Of a stretch of 64,000 nt of DNA, positions 11,127 to 22,800 are shown piece by piece (the stretch's first letter is position 1; each line of letters opens with the position of its first letter). The notes under the pieces are model-generated. The model made no database searches and was not told the DNA's origin. It was given only the letters and a program-made list of their open reading frames with translations. The translations under genes were made by a program, and so were the position numbers. Source of the DNA: Anaeramoeba flamelloides (lineage: Eukaryota; Metamonada; Anaeramoebidae); NCBI GenBank assembly GCA_027625915.1, contig JANTQA010000012.1, positions 5,974,501 through 6,038,500 of the forward strand, read 5' to 3'.

Positions 11127-12441
11127 GTGGGTATGCCCTTCTCATAAATAATCTTGTAATATAGGATTTTTGCCAATATTTCTGAAGAGTGGATTAAAGT
11201 GAAAGTGTATTTAGAGTGTAATTTTATTTCAATTTAATAAAAATATAAAATATTTTTTATAATTAACTCCGATATTTAAAAAACAAAGTTAATTTGTGGT
11301 TATGAACTCAACATGAAACATCAAAAAAAAAACAAAAAAAAAATAATTTATTTATTATTATTTTACTCAAGAAAAAATGTCAAAATGATCAAAGTTGCTA
11401 GTATTTTTTAAAAAGTGTACTAAGAATTCGAACTTTGTTGTTAATATTTGGAAATAAAATATTTAATTTATATTTTCTTTATATCAATTTGATCAGGATT
11501 CGTCAAGAAATTTATCTATAAAATTAAATACTTTCTACTGATTCTAAAGAGTGAAATAAATAATTAATAGGTAAATTTTCAAGATAGTTCTTTGTTAGTC
11601 ACTGAAGCTTTCAGAAATAATTTTTTATTGTTTTATCAGAATTATTTTGTAGGTATCTGAGATAATCTCGATTTTTACTAAACATAAAAAAATTTTGAAA
11701 GTTATCAATTTCTGATTTTTCCATTTTTTAAATTGTAAATCTGGTTGAGAAATGGTTATTTTAAAAAATAATATTGAACTTCGTGATAAATATTTGGGTT
11801 TCTAAAACAATTAGAGATAAAATTTAAATTACTCAACTGAAAAATACTTATTTTAAGAAATAAAGTTTTAAAATGGCAAAGATAAAAAATAGTGATAAAT
11901 CAAGATTTTCAGTTTCTATTCGGATTTATTTTAAAATAAAATTGTGAGTTTTGTGATAATATTGATAAAAGTTCATGATGAAATGAATATTAAAAAGAGT
12001 TAAATAATGTGTTTTTCTCCTTAAAATTACTCGTACCTGTTTGAATTCTTATTAGCCTCGAAAAAACTGGTCAATTTGATCATTTTTAGGGTAATATTCC
12101 TGATTATTTTTTTTTTATTATTTTAAAGGAAAATTTATCACTTTTTGGAAAGTTTCAAATATTTTTTTCAAAGTTTTTATTTCATAAGTCCATGAATTTT
12201 CTTTTTTTCCCTTTTTTTAACATTTTTTTTTACACAAATTATTTTACTAATATTTGAATTTTGTTCCTTAATTAGAAATTTTTTTTGTGTCTTGATTTTC
12301 CTTGAAAGTTTGTATCTTAAAAGTGGAACTGGCTTTATTTTTAATATTTGTTCAGCTTTCGAAAAAAGGGGTGAAAAAAAAATGTATGGAATGAAAATAA
12401 TCCTAGATTTAATAGCTAATTGTTAATAATTGATAAATTAT
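11127..12441. repeat. Spacer with a half copy of the palindromic MITE (about 12254-12336)
   Basis: The right arm only of the CAGTCAGTTCC family is visible: an ATTTTGTTCCTTAATTAGA part, then CTTGAAAGTTTGTATCTTAA and AAGTGGAACTGGCT. The left arm is missing or decayed. The remaining bases show no gene or repeat. Confidence 0.6.
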
Positions 12442-13839
12442 TACAGCTATTTTTAAAAAGTGAAAACTTATTTTTAATTAAAAGAGAGAAAATTAAAACT
12501 TTTTTAAAGTTTTGTATTTTAATAAAGTGAAAACTTTTTCAGAATTAAAACTTTTCAAAAGTTTTGAGCTTTAATAAAGTGTGGAATTTTTGAATTAAAA
12601 CTTTTCATTCCTCACTTTTAATTTTTAATCAAGTGTGGACTAAAGAATTTTCAAGACATCTTCTTCCAAGAACAATTACAAACAACACTTTCCAAAGTTT
12701 TCTCGAAACACTTTTTGAAAAGTTTTTCAGTCAAAAAAATTTCCATTAGATCTTGAGTTTCTTGTGAAACTTAAAACTCACACAATAGCCAGAATTGAAC
12801 ATGGAAGTATTCCCTAACGAAAAAAAAAATTTTTTTGAAACAAAATATTTTGTAACTGATCTTCAATTCCCCATTTCTAACTAAAACATTTTGAGCCAAA
12901 AAACCCAATTTACTAATCTTATGTCAACCAATAACAACCTTTTTGACACCAATAAAATTTTGGTTTTCTATTGAGACTTTTAGAAAACCTTTCTCCCAAA
13001 ACAATAAATTGTGGATCTTCAATTTCTTGACTCAAAAGAATTTTTGTTTTGGGGTACAACCATTTTTAACAATCCCAAAGCCACTTTTCAAAAAAAACCC
13101 TGTTCCTTCTCTGAAAAAAAAACTTTCAATAATCACTTGAGTATTTCCCACATTCCCTCAAAACTTAAGTTTCTTGGGTTCCCAATTGCCTAATTCAAAG
13201 ACACCCTGGATATTCTTAAATATTCAATATTGGAAATATCGCCTGTTCAATTCAAATTCCTTCCACTAAAAATCATTTTTAGAAATAAGATTGCCAATTA
13301 AAAAAGCCACTTCCAAACAACTAATAATAACTTCCATCCAATTTTAGCCCTTTCCAAACCAAACCAATTCTGTCTGGATTTATTGTTGTTTATTAAAAAA
13401 AAAACAAATTCAAAAATAAACAAATGTTTTGAGATCCGCTTTGTTAATTTAAAAAAATCAAAAAAAAAAAAAACGAAGTTGAAGAAAATTTCAAAAAAAT
13501 ATTGAAAATTGATTTCAAAACTTGTTTTTTAAAATAATTATTTTTTGATTTTTTTTTTCTTATTTTTCCTACTACATTACTAACTATTAGAAACCAAAAT
13601 AGAAAAAAACATTTCCTTATCTTTTTTTCGAAGAAAATTTTTGGAAAAAATATAACATAAATTTCAAATTTCTGGATTCTTTTTGAAAAGTTAATTGTAA
13701 AATAAAAGGAATAAAATTTTCATTTGTCTTTCCAAAATTATTATCAATGAATACAAATAAAATCTTGAAAATATTCTTAATTAAAAGATAAAATTCTAAA
13801 GTTTAAAATTAGTTTTCAGAAATAAAAAAATGAAATGTT

Positions 13840-14037
13840 TACAGTCAGTTCCACTTTTAAGACACAAACTTTCAACGAAATTTAAGGCATAAAAAATCTC
13901 AAATTAAGGTACAAAATTCAAATTCTAGTAAAATAAATTGTCAAATATAAAATTCCAAATTTTGTGCCTTAATTGGAGATTTTTTTGTGCCTTAAATTTC
14001 GTTGAAAGTTTGTGTCTTAAAAGTGGAATTGACTGTA
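13840..14037. mobile_element. Palindromic MITE (CAGTCAGTTCC family), copy 2
   Basis: TA-bounded inverted repeat of 198 bp in the spacer of the fold-back element. It carries the standard arms CAGTCAGTTCCACTTTTAAG and the complement, with AACGAAATTTAAGGCA inside. It is one of the best preserved copies. Confidence 0.9.
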
Positions 14038-14174
14038 TTGAGTAAATATTTTTTTCGAAAGCTGAATGAAAATTTTGTTACATTTCTGTTTCAACAAATA
14101 ATATTACTTAAAATCACTGTATATATTTTAGAAACAATGTTAGAATACTTAATTTATTCTCTTCAAATTTTACT

Positions 14175-14369
14175 TACAGTCAGTTTTATATTTAAGGTAC
14201 AAACTTTTAACAAAATTTAAGGTACCAAAAAATCTCAAATTAAGGTCCAAATTTTGGATTTTTTATATAAATTATTTTACTAGATTTTAATTTTGTGCCT
14301 TAATTTAAGATTTTTTTTGTGCCTTAAATTTCATTGAAAGTTTATGCCTTAAAAGTAGAACTGAATGTA
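14175..14369. mobile_element. Palindromic MITE (CAGTCAGTTCC family), copy 3
   Basis: TA-bounded, 195 bp, inside the fold-back spacer. More diverged than copy 2: the left end reads CAGTCAGTTTTATATTTAAG and the right end AAAAGTAGAACTGAATG. It therefore inserted earlier, or comes from a different subfamily. Confidence 0.85.
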
Positions 14370-14606
14370 AAATATCAAACACAAATGATTCCTTTTATTA
14401 TAAACAGTAAAAATAACATCCAAAAAATTTCAAAAAAATTAATAAAGTCAAAATAATAATAATAATACAATTTGCAGTCAGTTAACTCAAAAAACTATTT
14501 AATCAAGTAGCATTTCATTTTTTAAATAATTTTAAATACTTGTTTTGATTAAATTTTTGAATAATTGATATTTTGTTAAAGTTGAGTTAGGTTAAAAGAG
14601 AAGATC

Positions 14607-14800
14607 TACAGTCAGTTTCACTTTTAGATACAAAATTTCAACAAAATTTAAGGTACAAAAAATCTCAAATTAAGGTCCAAATTTTTTGATTTTTTATACA
14701 ATTGATTTTACTAGAATTTAAATTATGTGTCTTAATTTAAGATTTTTATGTGCCTTAATATTCGATGAAAGTTTGTGCCTTAAAAGTGGAACTGGCTGTA
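14607..14800. mobile_element. Palindromic MITE (CAGTCAGTTCC family), copy 4
   Basis: TA-bounded, 194 bp, third copy within the same 1.25-kb spacer. Left arm CAGTCAGTTTCACTTTTAGA, right arm ending AAAAGTGGAACTGGCTG. Some arm substitutions are not compensated, so it is ageing. Confidence 0.85.
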
Positions 14801-15329
14801 TTTTGGGAATTATTTTGGGCAGGAATGAATTGTTTATTATAATTGATTTGGTTTGTTATAGTTAGTAATGTAGTAGGCCAAATAAGAAAAAAAAATCAAA
14901 AAATAATTATTTTAAAAAACAAGTTTTGAAATCAATTTTCAATATTTTTTTGAAATTTTCTTCAACTTCTTTTTTTTTTTTTTTTTTTTTTTTTGATTTT
15001 TTTAAATTAACAAAGCGGATCTCATAATATTTGTTTTTTTTTGAATTTGTTTTTTTTTTAATAAACAACAATAAATCCAGACAGAATTGGTTTGGTTTGG
15101 AAAGGGCTAAAATTGGATGGAAGTTATTATTAGTTTAGCTGAAAGTGGCTTTTTTAATTGACTCTCTTATTTCTAAAAATGATTTTTAGTGGAAGAAATT
15201 TGAATTGAACAGGCAATATTTCCAATATTGAATATTTAAGAATATCCAGGGTGTCTTTGAATTAGGCAATTGGGAACCCAAGAAACTTCTTGTTTTGAGG
15301 GAATATGGGAAATACTGAAGTAGTGTTTA

Positions 15330-15788
15330 TTGTAGAGAGAAAAATGTTGGAAAGAGAAAAATAGTAGGAAAGTAATTTTAATTGGGAAAAATACTGAAAA
15401 TGATTTTTAATTTCAATCATTTGTGAAATAACTAAAGAAAATAACAATAATCTACTTATTAGAATAATGGTTAATGTAACTCTACTTTTCCAAAACCTTA
15501 TCTCTTATAATCTAAAGCAAGTTTAAAAATTACCATTTTCAGAATTAATAGTAAACTTTACTACAACTTGGATTTTTGTTAAAATAGCATGATCTAATTT
15601 AGTTATCAACCATTCAAATGAGTATTCTACACAAACCACAGATTAATGAACTTGTAACACATTTAAACTTGGATTTATATAAAATTCACCTAGTTATCAA
15701 TAGGATTTGTATTTTCAATTTGACTAATGTTCCCAATTAAAAATGGTGTCCAACTATTTTTCTGTGTTTTACATTTTTCTCTCAACAA
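15330..15788. mobile_element. TWA-type MITE (CTGTTGAGAG family), copy 2, nested
   Basis: About 459 bp inserted in the right arm of the fold-back element, flanked by TTA at 15327-15329 and 15789-15791. Left end TTGTAGAGAGAAAAATGTTG, right end CATTTTTCTCTCAACAA. It is inverted relative to copy 1 in its asymmetric middle. The left fold-back arm near 13130 lacks it, which gives an in-window empty site. Confidence 0.85.
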
Positions 15789-16270
15789 TTATTGAAAGTT
15801 TTTTTTTGAAAAGTGGCTTTGGGATTGTTAAAAATGGTTGTACCCCAAAACAAAAATTCTTTTGAGTCAAGAAATTGAAGATCCACAATTTATTGTTTTG
15901 GGAGAAAGGTTTTCTAAAAGTCTCAATAGAAAACCAAAATTTTATTGGTGTCAAAAAGGTTGTTATTGGTTGACACCAGTGTTGGTAAGATGGGTTTTTT
16001 TGGCTCAAAATGTTTTAGTTAGAAATGGGGAATTGAAGATCAGTTACAAAATATTTTGTTTCAAAAAAATTTTTTTTTTCGTTAGGGAATACTTCCATGT
16101 TCAATTCTGGCTATTGTGTGAGTTTTAAGTTTCACAAGAAACTCAAGATCTAATTGAAATTTTTTTTCTAGAAAAGCTTTTCAAATTGGATTTACAGAAT
16201 ACTTTGGAATGTGTTGATAGTAATGGGTCTGGGAAGAAGATGTCTTGAAAATTCTTTAGTCCACACTTTA

Positions 16271-17135
16271 CCATTGTGAAAAAAATTTGGGTCATTAAAA
16301 AAAATTGGGTCAGTCAAAAATTTGTTTTCGTTTTTTAAATAGTAAATATTAGCAAAATGGTTTTTGATCAAAGTAAAATTTTATGAACAAATCTTACATT
16401 TAAGAAAAACCAAAGTCATTATCAATAATAATTTTCAAAGGCAATATTATCTTGTTGCATTTTAACCCTTTGGAATTACTGTGGAACTCTAAAAAACAAA
16501 AATTTATTTTTAATTGTAAACTTTACTAAAAATAAGAGAACTATTTAATAGGAAATATTAAAATTTATTAATCTAATAAGATATTTATCATTGTTAATGA
16601 ACGCAAATTTATCACAGTTAATCTTAAATATCCTTTTAAACCAAATTGAATAATAAAATCTTCCAAAAAAGCTGTTTTTTTGAAAGAGGTTGTTTTCCAC
16701 TAATGTTTACAATCAAAACTTCAAAATACCGAAATATCAAGATTTCAGAAACCATTTAAATTCTTTAAATCCCCATAGACAAACCTTAATTTAAAACTGT
16801 TATTAATTTTTGGTCTTCCCAAACAATGATTAACTTGATCTTGGAATGTAATCTAATAAAAAAAATCAACATTTTTAGTAAAGTTTACAATTAAAAATAA
16901 ATTTTTGTTTTTTAGAGTTCCACAGTAATTCCAAAGGGTTAAAATGCAACAAGATAATATTGCCTTTGAAAATTATTATTGATAATGACTTTGGTTTTTC
17001 TTAAATGTAAGATTTGTTCATAAAAATTTTACTTTGATCAAAAAACCATTTTGCTAATATTTACTATTTAAAAAACGAAAACAAATTTTTGACTGAACCA
17101 ATTTTTTTTAATGACCCAAATTTTTTTCACAATGG
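16271..17135. mobile_element. TWA-type MITE with CCATTGTG ends, copy 1, nested
   Basis: About 865 bp. The ends are CCATTGTGAAAAAAATTTGG and the complement CAAATTTTTTTCACAATGG, flanked by TTA at 16268-16270 and 17136-17138. Long inverted arms carry TTAATGACCCAA, AAATAGTAAATATTAG, TTTTGATCAAAGTAAAATTT and CCTTTGGAATTACTGTGG on each side of a loop of about 300 bp. It lies in the right arm of the fold-back element. The left arm (about 12615-12635) keeps the uninterrupted target. Confidence 0.85.
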
Positions 17136-17258
17136 TTATTAAAAATTAAAAGTTAGGAATGAAAAGTTTTAATTCAAAAAGTCCACACTTTATTAAAACT
17201 CAAAACTTTTAAAAAGTTTTAATTCTGAAAAAGTTTTCACTTTTTTGAAATGACTGTA

Positions 17259-18254
17259 TATGAACAATTTTCTTTTATTTAAGAGCCAAATCCTTTTTCG
17301 TACGAAAAAAATTTATAAATGAATTCAATAAATAAACTGAACTCATGTTCATCAAAGTGGGGGTGTTTATACAAGAGTCAATTAATTGTTTGATAAACAA
17401 AGTAGATCTAATTATTGAAATAACATTCGAGTTTTATCGAGGTTTGGTAGAGTTTGGAAAATAAATATTTTTATTCTTGTTTTTTGATTGATTGGATATT
17501 GTTTTGAACAAATTTAATTTATTAGAACTAATTCTAAGAAGTACGTGGGTTATAATTTTCATAGTTTGATTTTAAATACTGTTTTTTTAACCAATTATTA
17601 AATGAAAATTCTTATTTCAGGTTCCCAACTAATCTTTTCTACATTAGTTAGTTGAACAAACTTCAAAATTCTTCACAAAACCAGTTCGGAATTGTATTTC
17701 TGGTAATTCCCAAAGCTTAATTATTGGACTTTTATATAAACTTTTGATTCGTTGATTTCGTTTTGAACCATCAAATAGGGGTTAAGGATTCTTCGAATTA
17801 TTTTCTCTGTGGGTACTATAATATAATACCACATGTAAAATAAAACATTTAATTGATTATATCTTAAAGGAAAGCCAAAATATTCCTATTTTAGGATTTT
17901 TGAGGAAAAGTAAAAAAAAACAGTTTTTGATCAAAAACTTGTATGACTTTTCAAAAAAAACAAGGTAAATTTAAAATCGCTTTTTTTTACCCATTGGAAA
18001 ACTTTCACTCAGGATTAAATTGATGTATGTTCACTCCCTTACCTTTTATTCGATAATACTTGAATATAAAGTGGAGGGACCGTACTCCAGAGACTTTTGG
18101 ATTTTTAATTTTGGTGAAAAATTATTGAAATTTTGTAAAATTTTAAAATTTGGAAATGATCTTGACTCTTTTATATTTTCATCCACAAATTTGGTTTCAA
18201 TGATTAAAATGGTTAAAAGAGTATTTTATTTTTTTTTATTTTTAAATTTTTAAC
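17259..18254. other. Gene-free stretch
   Basis: AT-rich DNA. A 77-codon open frame at 18020-18253 (+) has no recognisable motif and ends in a Phe/Leu run. I do not call it. No further repeats seen. Confidence 0.45.
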
Positions 18255-18454
18255 TACAGTCAGTTTCACTTTTAAGGCCCAAACTTTCAACGAAATTTAA
18301 GGCACAAAAAAAAATCTCAAATTAAAGCACAAAATTCAAATTCTAGAAAAATAAATTGTAAAAAAAAAATTCCAAATTTTGTGCCTTAATTTGAGATTTT
18401 TTTGTGCCTTAAATTTCGTTGAAAGTTTGTGCCTTAAAAGTGAAACTGACTGTA
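18255..18454. mobile_element. Palindromic MITE (CAGTCAGTTCC family), copy 5
   Basis: TA-bounded, 200 bp, both arms nearly perfect complements (CAGTCAGTTTCACTTTTAAG and its complement). It has the same subfamily bases as copy 1 (AAGGCCCAAACTTTC), so the two probably come from one recent burst. Confidence 0.9.
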
Positions 18455-21161
18455 TTTTAATTTGACAAAAAAATTGTTTTTAATTTTTTGAAACAAGAAA
18501 CAAGATTTTTAAACTAACTTCAAAAAAGGCTGAAAACCTTTTCCTTTCAAATTTCTTTGGTTTGGAAAAAAAAAAGAAACTAAAAATCATTTCCGAAACT
18601 CCATTATCAAATTCAAAAGATCCCTTGATGTGGAAAACAAAAACTTTTTTATTACCAATCTGAACAGCACAGCCCATTGAAATTTTAGATGGGAAGAGAA
18701 AAGGAATTAGAAAGTTTGGTATATTGAATGATATCACATACCAATAATAGTCACTTTCAAAGGCACTCTCATAATCGACTGGAAATAAAGAAACCCAAAA
18801 TACCTTCCTATTGTAAACAAGCTGATCTCTTCACTTATCACATTTACTAAAATTGAGAGAAGACACAGCACTACCCCAAACATACAAAACCCCCAAAACA
18901 AAGGGGAAAAGGAAACAGACTGGGTTTATTGATCCCAAAGATTGCAAAATTGAAAAAGTTCAGAAACCATTTCCCATAATTTTCATTTTGAAACACCAAC
19001 AAAACAGAAATCTATCCCAAAATAAATAAATAACAAAGAATCTGGATTTAGACCAACTACAATGGGAAGAAAGGTAGTGTATTCTTAATTTTGAAGAATC
19101 GTTGGAGAGAGCTGTTGTTAAAATGACAAAGATGTTAAAATTTATCAAAAAATGGGTTTGCTTTCCTCAATTTTTTTGAAAATAAATCTTATTTTTTCGA
19201 GTTAAAAAGATCTATTTACTCAACCGGATTTTAAGTCAATAAATATGTTTTTACACACCAAACGAGTATTCACAGATCATGAAATTCGGAGAATCCTTAA
19301 TATAAAGTTTTGTTTTGAATTTGAGATAAGGATAAATTTTTATTCTAATTTTTTGACTGACTGTATACTGTTTTGAACATTTGTAATTAATTCGCCCTTA
19401 TTCTAATAAGTCAAAGTTATAATTTTCAAAGTTTGTTTTGAAAAACTGTCATTTCCTAATTAATCTATTAAAAGTTTTTTATCAAGTTCGTAAATATTCT
19501 TTGCTACATTGGTTGAACGAACCACCAAAATCTCTTATTAGATCACTCAATAACAAAAGTTTTGTGATTTAATTTAGCTTATTACTGATTGAACTTTGAA
19601 TAAAATTTATTTTTCTTAATTTGAATATAACTGTAAAAGAAATTATTACAATTTGGGAGTAAAACAAGAAGTTGGGCAAAAAAGTTCAATATTGTTTCTA
19701 ATTAGGAACTCTAATTGGACCTGAGAATTAAACAAAGATCAATTAAAAAAAGAAAAAATAAATAGTCTAAGACGAAATGGGGGATTCAATACCATAACAG
19801 TTTTTTTCAAACTATCTTTTTGTATTGGTTTTTCTTTTTTTGATCAATTTTTAAAAATTTGTTCAAAAAATTCATTATTTTTGCAGATCTCTTAAACAAT
19901 TCATCACGATTTTGGTAATCAAGGGAGATTTCAATTATGTTTTTTTTTTGATTGAAAATAAAAGAATGGATTAATATTTGAAGTTAATTTGTTTCTTCTT
20001 TAAATTGATTTTACTTTTCATTTTGAGTTTCTATTAAGGTTCCCAATTAAAAACCACGTTGAACATTTTTTCCCTGTTTCAATTTATTTTGGGAACGGTT
20101 AAGTAATTACACAACGTTTTACTATTATTAACAATTTCGAAAATCTTACCAAGTATTATTTTCATGTCATCTATTTTTTTTCAATATTATACATGAAAAA
20201 TGGTTGTCATGTTTCAAAAAGGGAAATAAAAACGATTTCGTTATTATAACTTTTAGAATTTATCTGAAATTTTTTATAGTTATCTGAAATGAAAAAATAA
20301 GATTTGATGTTTAAAAAGCAATAAATATTTTAATGATCATCAAAAAGCGGATAGGAGATTAAAATAAAATTTTCCAAAAGATAGAATAGCTTAATCTTAA
20401 AAAATTGAAAGTTATAAGATTGTGATCTTTTTATTAAATTCAAAAATCTGAAATAATTTCAAAAACTAAAAGAGTTGGAAAGGGATTAAAGATACAAAAA
20501 TTTTGAGAGATTTTTGTTGCGGTTAAAGAATTATCAAGGAATTATTTTTTAATGGTTTCTCACTTTTTTTTTAGAGCAGTAATTTCGGATAAACTTTTTT
20601 CGAGATCGATTGAACAATTTTTTTAATCAAACTTTTTGAAAATGTTTTTAGCCGACAGTCTCATTCAATTAATTTGATATCTCGGGTAGTTGTTATTTAT
20701 TGAAAAAACGAAACCAAAATCGCTGATCTTTAATAACCAAAAAATGTAAAGCTCAAGTAAACGTTGATCATCGTAGGAGTTTATAATACAAAAAATCTCA
20801 TGAATTTTGAAAGTTTAAGTTTTCCATACCTTTCAAATTCTTTCTCAAAAAACACAAAACTTACAAACAGTTTGCACTCCCTTTTTTTTTTGAAGGGGGG
20901 GTTGTTCAATTGAAAATCTTTCCCATAATCTGAAGTTTTTTAAAATTGCGAATTTCCCAAAAAATATCACTACTTTTCTAAAGTTAAAAGTCTTTTCAAG
21001 CCTTACAATCACTCACATACAATTGCCCAACTTTCCAAAACTTTTAAAGAGGAAAACCATTTCAAAAGTCAGGTAATTTTATGTATTGGAATTTCCCAAC
21101 TTTGAAACATTTTTTTCACAAAGATCTTTTTTAATTTTTTTTCAAACTTATTCGATTATTA
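18455..21161. other. Spacer with possible exon remnants and a decayed MITE end
   Basis: The stretch 18480-19150 is less AT-rich than its surroundings. On the minus strand near 18759-18800 it has an acceptor-like TTTCCAG, a frame reading MRVPLKVTIIG and a GTATGT donor. This looks like a lone first exon, but no continuation was found. At about 20030-20095 lies a degraded right end of the CTGTTGAGAG MITE (GTTCCCAATTAAAAA...GAACATTTTTTCCCTG). The rest is empty to my reading. Confidence 0.35.
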
Positions 21162-21641
21162 ATGAGTAAATCTGACGATTTAGAAAATGTCGTCAAAAAA
21201 GAATGTGATCAAAGTGGCGAAGTGGAATTTGTAATTCACTACACCTCCAAATTATCAAAACAAGAAATTGGGGAACGATCACCAAAAAGGAACAGCCATT
21301 TAAAAAAGCTAGAAAGAAAACTTACGCTGACTACCCCAAAGCCGTCATTTGATCCACAGCTCGAGAACAAGGAGAAAATAAAAAGAAGAAATACAATTCA
21401 AGATCAAACTTATTCTCATAACTTTAAAATGGAAACACTTAACCAGAAAAAAAATGGTGTCCCACCCAAAATGGATAATGAAATCAAAAGTAGCAAAAAA
21501 GAGGTTCATTCTCATGATGGGTTTCGTCTTGAAAAAGGAAAACAAGAGGAATTTGGTTTTGAGGGCTTTAGTCTGGAAAAGGGGGAAATCTCAAGGTTAT
21601 CTGACAAAGAGAGCCCACAACCACCCCAGTCTTTTTTTTAA
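21162..21641 (+). CDS. Hypothetical hydrophilic protein, 159 aa
   Basis: Single open frame from ATG to TAA. Its codon and base composition are clearly richer in G/C than the flanks, which is why I call it a gene. No domain is recognised. The protein is polar and mostly predicted disordered, with a basic middle (SPKRNSHLKKLERKL, KEKIKRRNT). Near the end is a small internal duplication built on GF.LEKG (GFRLEKGKQ and GFSLEKGEI), and the C-terminus is PQPPQSFF. The basic RRNT and SPKR sites would suit kinases, but that is inference only. No membrane segment or signal peptide. It stands alone among repeats, with a fold-back relative beginning about 420 bp downstream. It could instead be one exon of a larger gene. 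Confidence 0.6.
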   Translation: MSKSDDLENVVKKECDQSGEVEFVIHYTSKLSKQEIGERSPKRNSHLKKLERKLTLTTPKPSFDPQLENKEKIKRRNTIQDQTYSHNFKMETLNQKKNGVPPKMDNEIKSSKKEVHSHDGFRLEKGKQEEFGFEGFSLEKGEISRLSDKESPQPPQSFF

Positions 21642-22061
21642 ATTCTATAAAATTGATTTTATTTTTTGTGTCTATTTTTCTCGAGATATATTTAAAATTA
21701 GCAGATTACAACGAACACTTTTTTCCTTATTCTACCAAATACATTTCTTAAAAACAAAACAGATCTCTTTGTTTAGTATCTCTAAGCAATGGAGTCAATT
21801 TAAAAATTCTATTTTATCAAAATCAAAGTGTACATTTCAAAAGAATTTGTTTGGTTAAAGAATAATATACCATAATTTTTCCATTTTTATATATTTTATA
21901 TTTTTTGTTCTTGTCCCGTTTTTCTCTTTTGAAAGTTTTTTCTGTGCTTTTACTTCAAAGAAGATTATGCCATTTTGGCCAATACAATTTATTATCTGAA
22001 AAAACGAAATATTAGTTATGGTACTTTAGCAATCAAACAAAAAACTTTTTATATTTAGGTG

Positions 22062-22800
22062 TGCAGTTTTAAAAAATTAACAACTTTTGTTTTTTTAAGA
22101 TTTTACCAGAATTAGAACTTTATAAAAATTTTATGTTATCGTAAAGTGTGGACCTTTTTTAAAACTGGTCTTTTCTTCGTTCTATAGTCTCTATTTCATA
22201 TTTAAATGTTGAATTTTCACTTTATTAAAAAATGAAAACATTGTAAATGTTTTAACTGTAGAGAGAAAAATGTTGGACACAGAAAAATAGTTGGACAGCT
22301 TTTTTAATTGGGAACATTACTGAAATTGATTTTTAATTTCAATCATTTGTGAAATAACTAAAGAAAATAACAATAATCTACTTATTAGAATAACGATTAA
22401 TGTAATTCTACTTTTTCAAAACCTTATCTCTTATAATCTAAAGCAAGTTTAAAAATTACCATTTTCAGAATTAATAGTAAATTTTACTCAAACTTGGTTT
22501 TTTGTTAAAATAGCATGATCTACTTTAGTTATCAACCATTCAAATGAGTATTCTACACAAACCACAGATTAATGAACTTTTAACACCTTTAAACCTGGAT
22601 TTATATAAAATTCGCCTAGTTATCAATAGGATTTGATTTTCAATTTCAGTAATGTTCCCAATTAAAAATGGTGCCCAACCATTTTTCTGTGTCCAACATT
22701 TTTCTCTCAACAGTAATGCTGAAAAAGTTCTCACATTTTTAAAATACAAACCTTTCAAAAAAGTTTTCAAAAACCCCTCATATTTTTAAAAATTGATGTA
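22062..22800. mobile_element. Short long-TIR element interrupted by a MITE
   Basis: The left end near 22062 (CAGTTTTAAAAAATTAAC) and the right end at 22800 (TTTTTAAAAATTGATGTA) resemble the fold-back termini. The inside shares AAAGTGTGGAC and a CACTTTATTAAAAAATGAAA block with it. Without the nested MITE at 22256-22713 it would be about 280 bp. It is probably an internally deleted cousin of the 12442-17258 element. Confidence 0.5.
22256..22713. mobile_element. TWA-type MITE (CTGTTGAGAG family), copy 3, nested
   Basis: 458 bp with ends CTGTAGAGAGAAAAATGTTG and CAACATTTTTCTCTCAACAG, flanked by TAA (22253-22255 and 22714-22716). Same orientation as copy 2 and very similar to it. The variation TTA/TAA between copies supports a TWA target preference. 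Confidence 0.85.

Larger units (their letters stand above)
12442..17258. mobile_element. 4.8-kb fold-back (long-TIR) element with nested insertions
   Basis: Two long inverted arms, about 12442-13595 and 14850-17258, surround a spacer of about 1.25 kb. Outer ends are TA-CAG...AAAAAGTGAAAAC (left) and GTTTTCACTTTTTTGAAATGACTG-TA (right). The arms match at high identity over landmarks such as AACAAAGCGGATCTCA, TTTTGACACCAATAAAAT and GACATCTTCTTCC. The right arm is longer only because two other elements inserted into it (15330-15788 and 16271-17135). The spacer carries three palindromic MITEs. No transposase frame survives, so it is non-autonomous or internally replaced. Relatives lie at about 5560-5802 and 22062-22800. 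Confidence 0.8.

Noticed and set aside
12943-16128. Matching frames in both arms of the fold-back element (MTPIKFWFSIETF...) and a 96-codon plus frame
   Set aside because: They recur only because the arms are inverted copies. No transposase motif and no support for translation.
18759-18800. MRVPLKVTIIG as the start of a small GTPase gene
   Set aside because: No P-loop or further G motifs found downstream on the same strand. Kept only as a note in the spacer entry.
22540-22770. 76-codon minus frame
   Set aside because: Lies across a MITE and its flank, and is composed of terminal-repeat sequence.
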